This document shows, piece after piece, positions 43,953-52,370 of a stretch of DNA of 64,000 bases (positions are counted from its first letter, which is position 1; each line of letters starts with the position of its first letter). Where the stretch lies: NCBI GenBank assembly GCA_003389325.1, contig QQVE01000030.1:124001-188000 (forward strand). Direction: 5' to 3'. The stretch is from Planctomycetota bacterium. Lineage in GTDB: Bacteria; Planctomycetota; Planctomycetia; Pirellulales; PALSA-1355. Both the position numbers and the translations under genes were made by a program. The notes below the pieces were generated by a model. That model did not search any database. It had not been told where the DNA came from and saw nothing but the letters and a program-made list of their open reading frames with translations.

Positions 43953-44942
43953 GTGAAGCACGCTCTGATCACCGGAGGCGCGGGGTTCATCGGCAGCCAT
44001 CTGGCCGAGGCCCTGATCGCCCGCGACTATCGCGTCACCGTCATCGATGACGAGTCGACCGGCACGGCCGAAAACCTCGCCGGCGTGCGCGATCATTTCA
44101 ACTTCAGCTTCGTGCACGGCACGGCCGCCGATAAGGGGCTGATGCGGTCGCTGGTGGCCGACGTCGACGAAGTGTATCACCTGGCCGCCGCGGTCGGCGT
44201 GCAGTTGATCTCCACCGCGCCGATCCACACCATCGAAACCAACATCTATCCCACCGAGCTCGTGCTCAGCGAGCTGTTGCGCCGCAAGCGCGACGGCTAC
44301 GCGGTTAAGCTCTTTCTGGCCAGCTCGAGCGAGGTGTACGGCAAGAACCCCAAGCCGATCTGGGCCGAAGACGCCGATATCGTGCTGGGCCCCACCACGC
44401 GCACGCGGTGGTCGTACGGTGCGTCGAAGGCGATCGACGAGTTTCTGGCCTTGGCCTACTGGCGGCAACATCGCCTGCCGGTGGTCATCGGGCGGTTCTT
44501 CAATGTCGTCGGCCCGCGGCAGACGGGGCACTACGGCATGGTGCTGCCGCGGTTCGTCGAGGCCGCTCTGGCCGGACGCTCGCTGATCGTGCACGACGAC
44601 GGGCACCAGGTCCGCTGCTTTGCCCACGTCACGGACATCGTCAATTCCGTGATCGCGCTGATGGAGACCGAGACGGCCGTGGCCGGCGTGTACAACATCG
44701 GCAGCGACCAGCCGGTGAGCATTCTGCAGTTGGCCAAGCACGTCATCGAGGCGGTGAACCCCAAGCTGGAAGTCCAGTTCCAGAGCTATGCCGAGGCGTA
44801 CGACGCCGATTTCGAGGACGTCCGCTCGCGGATCCCGGACCTGTCGAAGCTGCGGCGGACGATCGCCTATCGGCCGCAGTTCGACCTGGAAGCCACGATT
44901 CGCGACGTGCTCGAAACGACCCGCGCCCGGCAGCGCCGCTAG
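43953..44942 (+). CDS. NAD-dependent nucleotide-sugar epimerase/dehydratase
   Basis: A 329-residue short-chain extended dehydrogenase: GGAGFIGSHLA (8-18) for NAD, the Tyr-Xaa-Xaa-Xaa-Lys catalytic pair in SYGASKAIDE (Tyr and Lys about 151 and 155), NVVGPRQTGHYGMVLPRF and a C-terminal Asp-Xaa-Xaa-Lys-Leu motif. The sequence resembles UDP-glucuronate decarboxylase or UDP-glucose 4-epimerase-like enzymes; the exact sugar cannot be named. It starts with GTG at 43953 (Met-Lys-His-Ala-Leu-Ile). It is an isolated gene. Confidence 0.9.
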   Translation: MKHALITGGAGFIGSHLAEALIARDYRVTVIDDESTGTAENLAGVRDHFNFSFVHGTAADKGLMRSLVADVDEVYHLAAAVGVQLISTAPIHTIETNIYPTELVLSELLRRKRDGYAVKLFLASSSEVYGKNPKPIWAEDADIVLGPTTRTRWSYGASKAIDEFLALAYWRQHRLPVVIGRFFNVVGPRQTGHYGMVLPRFVEAALAGRSLIVHDDGHQVRCFAHVTDIVNSVIALMETETAVAGVYNIGSDQPVSILQLAKHVIEAVNPKLEVQFQSYAEAYDADFEDVRSRIPDLSKLRRTIAYRPQFDLEATIRDVLETTRARQRR

Positions 44943-45202
44943 CCGGTTCTTCCAATGCCCCGCTCTTGTTTAGCGCGGAGCCGCCGGCGACGGCGCGTCC
45001 CGACGCCCAGCCGCACCTGCCGTTTCCCGCCAATTTTTCCCGGAAAATCCTGCCGCCACCCCTCCCGCCCCTCGCGGGACGATTAGAATAGAGAAAGCGT
45101 GCGGATTCGGTCCTCGACTCCCGGTCGGCCACTCCGCACGCCGGGCCGGCAGTGGGCAAGCTGCACGCGGGGCGCGTCACCCACGCTGTAACGGAACTTA
45201 CG

Positions 45203-46687
45203 ATGGCCAGATTCCTTTCGTTTCCCGGGCTCCCGGGCCACGCACTTCCACGGTATTCCATGGCACGTTGCAGCACGCTTCGCCGCACGCGCGGCTTTAC
45301 GTTGATCGAAATGCTGGTGGCCCTGGCCATCACGCTGATCATGATGGGCGCCGTGGTGACGCTGTTCGGCGTGATGACCGACAGCGTCTCCAAGGGCCGC
45401 TCGGCCATCGAGATGTCCGACCGCCTCCGCGCGGCGCGCAACACGCTGCAAGCCGACCTGCTGGGCGCCACCGCCTCAATGACCCCGCCGCTACGGCCGG
45501 AAGAGGACGAGGGGTATTTTGAGATCATCGAAGGGCCGTTGAACGACTACGGGCCGGCAAGCGATCCGACCTACGGAGCGAATTGGACGCTGTTTGGCGA
45601 CGTGGACGACGTCCTGATGTTTACGACGCGCTCCCGGCGGGGCCCTTTTCTGGGGCGATTTGGATTGCGCACGATCGAATCTGAGATTGCCGAAGTCGTG
45701 TATTTCCTTGCGCAGGATCCGAATTCACCGCCACCGGTGATCGATGCGACGACCGATCCGCCCACACGGCTGTTTACGCTCTATCGCCGGGTGCTGTTGA
45801 TTGCGCCGCAAGTTGGATCGATTCCTCCCTATCCGCCTGGCGCCGGCGCAACCCTGGAACATTTCTACGACGACTACGATGTGTCATCGCGATTCGACAG
45901 TTCTAGCGGCAACATGATTCCGAACACGCTGGGAGATCTCACGAAGCGCGAGAATCGCTTCGCCCACTATGGCGACGCCACCTTCGCCTACGGCGATTTC
46001 CCGTTTCCCGTATCCAGGGTCGGCATTCCGACGTTTCCGCTGGCAGCGTTTCCCATCCCGGATTGGCCGCCGACAACGGGGTCCACGAATTTGCCGGGCA
46101 ACTGGCCCGCGGGACATCCAGAGGAGAGCGCGTTCCTCGCGCCTTCAGCGGACGCACGCATTGGCCATGACGTGCTCCTGACGAACGTACTTTCGTTCGA
46201 CGTGCAAGTGTGGGATCCGACGGCGCCGGTTCGCGTTGAGAATGGAGTCGCACTTGAACCTGGCGATGTCGGATGGAGCAGCGCGACCACGATCGGTGCC
46301 ACGGGTGCGTACGTTGATCTGGGGTACCACAATACGGTTGGCTCAACGCTAAGCGTCTTCTCAGATATCAACCCCAACGCGCGACCTACAATCGCATTTC
46401 CGCAGAATACTGCAGCCGCTCGTGTGTACGACACCTGGTCGCTGCACTACGAGAACGACGGCCTCGATGATGTTGGGGATCCGATCACCTCAAGCAATCT
46501 TGGTGATCGCGGACTGAACGGTCTCGACGACGACGGCGACGGTATCGTCGACGATCTTGACGAGTACGACACACTTCCCCCCTACTACGCACCGCTCCGC
46601 GGTATCCGCATCAAAATCCGCGTCTACGAACCGAGCAGCCAGCAGGTGCGCGAGGCGGTGATCGTGCAGGACTTCACGACGAAGTAG
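45203..46687 (+). CDS. prepilin-type protein (type II secretion/type IV pilus-like pseudopilin)
   Basis: A 494-residue protein from the first ATG, with the type IV prepilin motif Arg-Gly-Phe-Thr-Leu-Ile-Glu followed by a hydrophobic helix (MLVALAITLIMMGAVVTLF). The pseudopilin N-terminus is preceded by either 31 or 12 residues depending on the start (45203 or ATG at 45260; the latter gives a more usual leader). The rest is a long soluble domain with an Asp/Gly-rich loop near the C-terminus (NGLDDDGDGIVDDLDEYD, a calcium-type loop). It is probably a minor pseudopilin such as GspJ. No other pilus genes are nearby. Confidence 0.82.
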   Translation: MARFLSFPGLPGHALPRYSMARCSTLRRTRGFTLIEMLVALAITLIMMGAVVTLFGVMTDSVSKGRSAIEMSDRLRAARNTLQADLLGATASMTPPLRPEEDEGYFEIIEGPLNDYGPASDPTYGANWTLFGDVDDVLMFTTRSRRGPFLGRFGLRTIESEIAEVVYFLAQDPNSPPPVIDATTDPPTRLFTLYRRVLLIAPQVGSIPPYPPGAGATLEHFYDDYDVSSRFDSSSGNMIPNTLGDLTKRENRFAHYGDATFAYGDFPFPVSRVGIPTFPLAAFPIPDWPPTTGSTNLPGNWPAGHPEESAFLAPSADARIGHDVLLTNVLSFDVQVWDPTAPVRVENGVALEPGDVGWSSATTIGATGAYVDLGYHNTVGSTLSVFSDINPNARPTIAFPQNTAAARVYDTWSLHYENDGLDDVGDPITSSNLGDRGLNGLDDDGDGIVDDLDEYDTLPPYYAPLRGIRIKIRVYEPSSQQVREAVIVQDFTTK

Positions 46688-46699
46688 CGGCGGTTTGCG

Positions 46700-46716
46700 G
46701 GCTCTCGGAGCGAGAC
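46700..46716. repeat. degenerate copy of the GGCTCACGGAGTGAGCC palindrome
   Basis: GGCTCTCGGAGCGAGAC matches the palindromic repeat in 14 of 17 positions. It lies just after the pseudopilin stop. Confidence 0.4.
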
Positions 46717-46804
46717 GCGACCACGCTCGGCACGGTAGACTGGCGGGAACGTGTCAGGCGGCGTTCTAAGCTCGCTGTCGACTCTCCGCGATACTCCTGC
46801 CAAC

Positions 46805-46821
46805 GGCTCACGGAGTGAGCC
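46805..46821. repeat. palindromic repeat copy A
   Basis: GGCTCACGGAGTGAGCC, a 7-base stem with a 3-base loop, 7 bases before the ATG of the GH2-fold gene, where a ribosome site would be expected. Confidence 0.8.
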
Positions 46822-46828
46822 GGCTACG

Positions 46829-47299
46829 ATGCACATCATTCGCTTGCGTGGGCCCTGGGAACATCAGCCGCTGGTGCGGTACGTGGGCGAGGGCGATGCG
46901 CCGCGGGAGGAGACCGACGATCTGCCCGCGGGGGGCCGCACGGCCGTGCCGGGCGACTGGGCCAATTCGCTGGGGCACGACTTCATCGGCTGCGTGCGGT
47001 ACACGCGGCGGTTCAACACGCCCACGAACCTCGACAGCGACGAGCGGGTGTGGCTGGTCGTCGAGGCGGTCGACCACGAAGCCGAGGTGACGCTCAACGG
47101 CCAGGCCCTGGGCCGGCTTCGCTCGGGGCAGCCGCCGCTGCGCAGCGACGTCACGCCCCTGCTCGCAGCCTACAACCAACTCGTCGTCGACGTGCGGATG
47201 CCCCCCGCGGCCTTTGCCGACCCTAGCGCCCGCGGCGAGCGCGCCGGCCAAGCCGGCGGCCTGACCGGCGAAGTACGGCTCGAAATCGGACGAACGTAG
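46829..47299 (+). CDS. stand-alone GH2-type sugar-binding (galactose-binding-like) domain
   Basis: A 156-residue protein that reads as the N-terminal jelly-roll of family 2 glycoside hydrolases: GRTAVPGDWANSLGHDFIGCVRYTRRF, WLVVEAVDHEAEVTLNGQALGRL and YNQLVVDVRM. The catalytic barrel is absent, so it is not an enzyme; a truncated GH2 gene or a dedicated binding protein. I see no signal peptide from this start. It is bracketed by palindromic repeats at 46805, 47302 and 47402, so the piece may have been moved or trimmed by them. No ribosome site: repeat A sits there. Confidence 0.7.
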   Translation: MHIIRLRGPWEHQPLVRYVGEGDAPREETDDLPAGGRTAVPGDWANSLGHDFIGCVRYTRRFNTPTNLDSDERVWLVVEAVDHEAEVTLNGQALGRLRSGQPPLRSDVTPLLAAYNQLVVDVRMPPAAFADPSARGERAGQAGGLTGEVRLEIGRT

Positions 47300-47301
47300 C
47301 A

Positions 47302-47318
47302 GGCTCACTCCGTGAGCC
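47302..47318. repeat. palindromic repeat copy B
   Basis: GGCTCACTCCGTGAGCC, the reverse complement of copies A and C, right after the GH2-fold gene's stop, in the context CGTAGCA before it. Confidence 0.8.
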
Positions 47319-47401
47319 GTCGCAGCGCGCCGCTCGATGCCGCGAAAGCCCGCGAATCGTCGCGCGAATGCACTGTCGAATCCGCTGCTTGGCTCTGCTA
47401 C

Positions 47402-47418
47402 GGCTCACGGAGTGAGCC
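47402..47418. repeat. palindromic repeat copy C
   Basis: GGCTCACGGAGTGAGCC followed by TGCTACG. With copy B it forms a 24-base inverted pair (47295-47318 and 47402-47425) enclosing about 83 bases. Confidence 0.8.
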
Positions 47419-47439
47419 TGCTACGTACGGCCGGCGGCC

Positions 47440-47500
47440 GGCACATGCACGTGCCGTGCGCGTTGTGCGGACGTAAGACAACGCGGCACATGAATGTGCC
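47440..47500. repeat. second palindrome family, two copies
   Basis: GGCACATGCACGTGCC (47440-47455) and GGCACATGAATGTGCC (47485-47500) are two related palindromes just before the -10-like TAGAAT at 47513 and the DUF1080 gene. Confidence 0.7.
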
Positions 47501-47564
47501 GGCTCGAGCTGTTAGAATTGCCGAATTCCATCCATTGAACCTTCCCCCGCTGAGAAGTCACACC

Positions 47565-48740
47565 ATGTTTCGACGTGCCGCACTGCTATGCTTCGCTGTG
47601 ATTGTTTCCTCGACCGCCGCCCTGGCCGACCAGAAGCCCAATACGCTTTCGCCGGACGAATTGAACGACGGTTGGATTCTGTTGTTCGACGGCGAGACCA
47701 CCTTCGGCTGGAAGGCCAACAGCGATGCCAACTGGAAAATCGACGGCGGCGTGATCTCGGTCGACTCGGGCGCCAAAGGCCTGCTCAACACCACCACGCA
47801 ATTCGGCGACTTCGCGCTCAAGCTCGACTTCCGCGCCGACCGCAAGACCAACAGCGGCGTGTTTCTGCGCACTTCGACCCAGCCCAGCGATCCGGCGGTG
47901 GATTGCTACGAGCTGAACATCGCGGCTCCGGAGGTGAGCCCCTTCTTCACCGGCAGTTTCGTGGGCCGCGAGGAAGCGCGCGAGACTTCACCCTCGAGCG
48001 ACTGGCGCACCTTCCACGTCGAAGCGGTCGGCGGGCACTTTCGAGTTTCGCTCGATGGTGAGGAAGTGCTCGACTACGTCGACGAGAAGCCACTGGGCCG
48101 GGGCTACATCGGCTTGCAGTTCAACTCGGGCAAGGTCGAGTTTCGCAACATCAAGCTCAAGCCGCTCTCGCTGGAGAGCATCTTCAACGGCAAGGACCTG
48201 GCCGGCTGGAAGGAGTTTCCCGGCAAGAAGAGCAAGTTCAGCGTGACGCCCGAGGGCGAGATCAACGTCAAGAACGGCAACGGCCAATTGGAATACCAGA
48301 CGCCGGTTGCCGACTTCGTGCTGCAACTCGAGATCATCTCCAATGGCCAGTTCCTGAACTCGGGCATTTTCTTCCGCAACATTCCCGGCGAGTTCTGGCA
48401 AGGCTACGAGAGCCAGATTCAAAACGGCTACCTGGGCAGCCGTACCGTGCCGATCGACTACGGCACCGGGGCGTTTTACCGGCGGCAGAAGGCCCGGAAG
48501 GTCGTGCCCGACGACTTCCAGTGGTTTCACAAGACGCTGGTCGTCGAGGGGCCGCACATGGCCACCTGGGTCAACGGGTACCAGGTGACCGATTGGACCG
48601 ACACCCGCGACCCGCACGAGAATCCGCGCAATGGTCTGCGTCTGGAGGCCGGCACGATCACGATTCAGGGGCACGATCCCACGACGGACCTTTCGTTCCG
48701 CGACATCGCGTTGGGACACATTCCCCCGCGCGAGCCATAG
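47565..48740 (+). CDS. DUF1080 (3-keto-disaccharide hydrolase-like) exported protein, two domains
   Basis: A 391-residue protein with a signal peptide (residues 1-21) and two DUF1080/laminin-G-like beta-sandwich domains: LNDGWILLFDGETTFGWKAN (about 30-50) to residue 210, and SIFNGKDLAGWKEFPGKK to the end. Each has the NSGVFLR or NSGIFFR segment and a QNG/YEL strand. Members of this family hydrolyse 3-keto-glycosides or bind sugars; all the usual parts are present. The start is the ATG at 47565, after the second palindrome family. It is next to the sugar-fold gene at 46829 and may share a role in sugar metabolism. Confidence 0.88.
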   Translation: MFRRAALLCFAVIVSSTAALADQKPNTLSPDELNDGWILLFDGETTFGWKANSDANWKIDGGVISVDSGAKGLLNTTTQFGDFALKLDFRADRKTNSGVFLRTSTQPSDPAVDCYELNIAAPEVSPFFTGSFVGREEARETSPSSDWRTFHVEAVGGHFRVSLDGEEVLDYVDEKPLGRGYIGLQFNSGKVEFRNIKLKPLSLESIFNGKDLAGWKEFPGKKSKFSVTPEGEINVKNGNGQLEYQTPVADFVLQLEIISNGQFLNSGIFFRNIPGEFWQGYESQIQNGYLGSRTVPIDYGTGAFYRRQKARKVVPDDFQWFHKTLVVEGPHMATWVNGYQVTDWTDTRDPHENPRNGLRLEAGTITIQGHDPTTDLSFRDIALGHIPPREP

Positions 48741-48947
48741 TGGGGTAGCCTGGGGCAATGTGGGCAGCGCGTGACGGCACAATCCCGCAAGCTGTGAAAT
48801 TTTTCCCAAACCTTGACGCTGGCAAGGGTTAGTTTTTTGACAGCCGTGGCGGCACCGAGGTATGCTTTTCGGTGCGGGTCTGGCAGAGAAGCCATAGGCG
48901 GACGACACTTCCGGGCAAAACTTCACTTCTGCATGGGGAGGCCATCT

Positions 48948-49385
48948 ATGTACCTCCGCGAGATTCTCAACTCGAAGGGCCACACGGTCCACACCATCGA
49001 CAGCAGCGCGACGCTCGAAGACGTCGTGCAGAAACTCGTGCGCCACAACTGCGGCTCGCTGGTCGTTGTCGATCCGAAGTCGTCTTCGGGCCGCATGGTC
49101 GGCATCATCACCGAACGCGACATCCTGCGCGCCTGTGCCAGCCACAAGGCCGCGCTGTCGGCGCTGAAGGTCTCCGACACGATGACCGCCAACGTCGTGA
49201 TCGGCGGCCCCGACGATGCGGTCGAGGACACGATGGGCCTGATGACCGACAAGCGCATCCGTCATCTGCCGGTGATGGAAGAAGGCCAACTGCTGGGTCT
49301 CATCTCGCTGGGCGACATCGTCAAGATGCAGCACGACCAGTTGACGATGGAAAACCACTATCTGAAGAACTACCTGCATAGCTGA
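48948..49385 (+). CDS. CBS-domain pair protein
   Basis: A 145-residue protein with two CBS domains (about residues 1-58 and 70-128), as in SLVVVDPKSSSGRMVGIITERDILRACA and the matching RHLPVMEEGQLLGLISLGDIVK. CBS pairs bind adenosine nucleotides and act as energy sensors; here the pair stands alone. GGGGAGG lies before the ATG at 48948; the in-frame ATG at 48933 is too close to that site to be preferred. It is convergent with ispH, 39 bases between the stops. Confidence 0.9.
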   Translation: MYLREILNSKGHTVHTIDSSATLEDVVQKLVRHNCGSLVVVDPKSSSGRMVGIITERDILRACASHKAALSALKVSDTMTANVVIGGPDDAVEDTMGLMTDKRIRHLPVMEEGQLLGLISLGDIVKMQHDQLTMENHYLKNYLHS

Positions 49386-49424
49386 CGCCCGAGGCGTGAG
49401 CGTGTCGCGACCGGTAGTAGCGAG

Positions 49425-50363
49425 CTAAGAGCGGCCGGCCGACATCTGGCGAAATTCCCGCGGCAGCGGAAAGAAGACTTCTTCCTCGCGGATGGAGCGC
49501 GCTTCGACCGTGGCACCGTACTTCTCGCGCAGCATGTCGAGGCACTGTTCGACGACCGCTTCGGGGGCGCTTGCGCCGGCGGTGACCAGCACGGTGTCGT
49601 CGGGCTTGAGCCAGGCCAGGTCGATGTCGTTCGGCCCGTCGATCAGGTAGGTTCGTCGGGTCGACTCGCCCCCCAGCTCGGCCAGCCGCTGGCTGTTCGA
49701 GCTGTTCTGACTGCCCAGCACGAGCACGACGTCAGCCTCTTGCGAGAGCAGCCGCACGGCTTCCTGGCGGTTCTGCGTGGCGTAGCAGATATCTTCCTTG
49801 GGCGGCCCGACGATGTGGGGAAAGCGTTCCTTGAGCCGCTTGATGATGCGGTTGGCATCGTCGACCGAAAGCGTGGTTTGCGTCAGGTACGCGAGCTTGT
49901 CGGTCGAGATTTCCAGCCGGTCGACGTCTTCGGGCGACTCCACCAGGTGAATCGCCTCGGGCGCTTCGCCCATCGTGCCGATCACCTCGTCGTGTCCTTC
50001 GTGCCCGATCAGCAGGATCGTATAGCCGTTGTTGGCGTAGCGCTTGGCTTCCAGGTGTACCTTGATCACCAGCGGGCAGGTGGCGTCGATGGCCTTCAGT
50101 CCGCGCTGGCTAGCCACGCGGCGGACTTCCGGCGAAACGCCATGGGCCGAATAGAGCAGCGTCTCGCCCGGGGGCACTTCTTCCAGGTCCTCGACGAAGA
50201 CCGCGCCTTTGGCACGGAACTGCTCGACGACGTACTTGTTGTGGACGATCTCGTGGTAGACGTACACGGGAACGCCAAACGTCTTGATGGCCAGATCAAG
50301 CGTGTCGATGGCCATGTTGACGCCCGCACAGAAGCCGCGCGGGCTGGCGAGAATGATCTTCAT
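49425..50363 (-). CDS. ispH: 4-hydroxy-3-methylbut-2-enyl diphosphate reductase
   Basis: IspH reduces HMBPP to IPP and DMAPP with a [4Fe-4S] cluster, the last step of the MEP isoprenoid pathway. The 312-residue protein has the three cluster cysteines C12 (GFCAGV), C96 (DATCPLV) and C193 (EDICYATQ), the proton-donor Glu126 in HEGHDEVIGT, and GSQNSSNSQRL near residue 219. The start is the ATG at 50363; the frame goes on to 50408. It sits divergently from hpnC and provides precursors for it. Confidence 0.97.
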   Translation of the reverse strand: MKIILASPRGFCAGVNMAIDTLDLAIKTFGVPVYVYHEIVHNKYVVEQFRAKGAVFVEDLEEVPPGETLLYSAHGVSPEVRRVASQRGLKAIDATCPLVIKVHLEAKRYANNGYTILLIGHEGHDEVIGTMGEAPEAIHLVESPEDVDRLEISTDKLAYLTQTTLSVDDANRIIKRLKERFPHIVGPPKEDICYATQNRQEAVRLLSQEADVVLVLGSQNSSNSQRLAELGGESTRRTYLIDGPNDIDLAWLKPDDTVLVTAGASAPEAVVEQCLDMLREKYGATVEARSIREEEVFFPLPREFRQMSAGRS

Positions 50364-50557
50364 GAGACCCGTATGCTCGATGCCCGCCTGCGAGGTGCTG
50401 GCACGCACCAGCCGAAGTCGAAGCGAGCGTTCGCCTTTCTAATGGTCGCTTGATTCATCATAATGCAACGGCCGCGACAAGGATAGACGCGCCGGATGGC
50501 CCCCTGCTAGATAACTCCGCAAATGAATTGATTTCATAACGGAACGGACTCATTCCG

Positions 50558-51460
50558 ATGGCGCAGCTTTCGGCAACCGCGGATCTTTCGACGCTGGGTC
50601 CCGGCGCGCGCCCGGCCAGCCGCGCCGAGGCGGCCGAGTACTGCCATCGCCTGGCTCGGCGACACTACGAGAACTTCACCGTCGTCAGCCTGCTTCTGCC
50701 GCGGCGGCTCGTTCCGCACATGGAAGCCATCTACGCCTATTGCCGCTGGGCCGACGATCTGGCCGACGAGGTGACCTCGCCCGAGGAGAGCCTCGAGTTG
50801 CTCGATTGGTGGCAGGCCGAGTTGGAACGCTGCTACGCGGGCGAGGCCAGCCACCCGGTGTTCGTCGCCCTCCGCGAGACGATTCGTGAATTCGAGATTC
50901 CCCGCGAGCCGTTCGTGAATCTGCTCGAGGCGTTCAGGCAGGACCAGCGCGTGACGCGCTATGCCAGTGCCGACGACGTGCTGGCCTACTGCCGAGATTC
51001 GGCCAATCCCGTGGGCCGGCTGGTGCTCTACCTGGGGCGATGCCACGACGATCAGCGGGCGGAACTTTCCGACGCGGTCTGCACGGGCCTGCAACTGGTG
51101 AATTTCTGCCAGGACGTGGCCCGCGATTGGCACCAGGGGCGCGTCTATCTTCCGCAAGAAACGCTGCTGCGGGCCGGCTACGACGAAGCGATGTTTGCAC
51201 GCGGCGAGTACAACGACGCGTTCGTTCAGGCCTTGCGCGAGGAAGTCGATCGGGCCGAGCGCTTTCTGCGGGCCGGCGAGCCGCTGGTGTCTCGGATGCC
51301 GCGCGAGCTGCGGCTGGACGTGGCGCTGTTTGTCGCCGGCGGACTCGAAATCGTGCGGGCGATCCGCAAGCTGGACTACGACGTCTGGCGCACGCGTCCC
51401 ACTCTGTCGAAGCACGCCCGGTTGCGGCTGCTCGTCGGCAGTTGGTGGCGAACTCGATAG
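50558..51460 (+). CDS. hpnC: squalene synthase, HpnC
   Basis: A 300-residue head-to-head prenyl synthase. HpnC turns presqualene diphosphate into hydroxysqualene in the HpnCDE route to squalene. Metal-binding motifs: DDLAD (66-70) and the second Asp cluster NFCQDVARDW (about 184-193). It starts the three-gene cluster hpnC-hpnD-hpnE; hpnD begins 25 bases after its stop. Hopene cyclase is absent, so the squalene may feed a cyclase elsewhere. No strong ribosome site is seen. Confidence 0.93.
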   Translation: MAQLSATADLSTLGPGARPASRAEAAEYCHRLARRHYENFTVVSLLLPRRLVPHMEAIYAYCRWADDLADEVTSPEESLELLDWWQAELERCYAGEASHPVFVALRETIREFEIPREPFVNLLEAFRQDQRVTRYASADDVLAYCRDSANPVGRLVLYLGRCHDDQRAELSDAVCTGLQLVNFCQDVARDWHQGRVYLPQETLLRAGYDEAMFARGEYNDAFVQALREEVDRAERFLRAGEPLVSRMPRELRLDVALFVAGGLEIVRAIRKLDYDVWRTRPTLSKHARLRLLVGSWWRTR

Positions 51461-51485
51461 GACCAAGGGGCATGGAGCCACGACG

Positions 51486-52370
51486 ATGAACAAGGGATTA
51501 CAGGCCAGCTACGACCACTGCCAGGAGATCGCCCGCCGCTCGGCGTCGAGCTTCTATTACTCTTTCCTGCTGTTGCCGGAAGAGAAGCGGGCCGCGATGT
51601 GCGCCTTGTACGCGTTTCTGCGTCGTACCGATGATTTGGGCGACAGTTCCGACTCGCAGGCCAGCCGCCGGGAAGCGCTCAGCGAGTGGCGCAAGGCCCT
51701 GGCACGATCGCTTGCCGGCCGGTTCGACGATCCCCTGCTGCCGGCACTTGCCGATACGGTTCGCCTGTTTGATGTGCCGCCGGAACACCTCGAGGCGGTG
51801 ATCGAGGGCGTGGAGATGGATCTGGATCCGCGCGAGTACGAAACGTTCGACCAGCTCGAAGAGTACTGTCACCGCGTGGCGTCTGCCGTGGGGTTGGCCT
51901 GTCTGCCGATCTGGGGCTATTCGGGCGACGAGGCGGAGCAGCCGGCCCGCAAGTGCGGCCTGGCGTTTCAACTCACCAACATCCTGCGCGACCTGAAGGA
52001 AGACCTGGCCCGCAACCGCGTGTATCTGCCGCGCGAAGACTTTGAGCGTTTCGACTACTCGGCCGCCCTGCTCCGCTCGGGCGTGCGCGACGAGCGCTTT
52101 GGCCGCCTGATGCAGTACCAAATCGAGCGTGCCGAGCAGCTCTATGCCGAAGGGGCCGAATTGGTGCACCATCTCTCGGCCGACGGGCGACGGATCTTCG
52201 GCGGCATGATGACCGTGTATCAGGCGTTGCTGGAGCGGATCAAGCATCTCGGCGGAGACGTGTTCTCGACGCGCGTGGAACTGAGCCGCTGGCAAAAAAT
52301 GCGGCTGGCCTCGCAATGGTTTCTGGGTCGCACGCCGCTGGCCAGCCCGGCGGGAGCCAGCGCGCGATGA
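51486..52370 (+). CDS. hpnD: presqualene diphosphate synthase, HpnD
   Basis: A 294-residue prenyl synthase that couples two farnesyl diphosphates into presqualene diphosphate. The start at 51486 begins Met-Asn-Lys-Gly-Leu-Gln-Ala-Ser-Tyr; the frame is open upstream to 51195, inside hpnC, with no homology. Asp-rich motifs: DDLGD (49-53) and LTNILRDLKEDLARNR (about 160-175). Its stop TGA overlaps the hpnE start as ATGA, so the two are translationally coupled. Confidence 0.95.
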   Translation: MNKGLQASYDHCQEIARRSASSFYYSFLLLPEEKRAAMCALYAFLRRTDDLGDSSDSQASRREALSEWRKALARSLAGRFDDPLLPALADTVRLFDVPPEHLEAVIEGVEMDLDPREYETFDQLEEYCHRVASAVGLACLPIWGYSGDEAEQPARKCGLAFQLTNILRDLKEDLARNRVYLPREDFERFDYSAALLRSGVRDERFGRLMQYQIERAEQLYAEGAELVHHLSADGRRIFGGMMTVYQALLERIKHLGGDVFSTRVELSRWQKMRLASQWFLGRTPLASPAGASAR

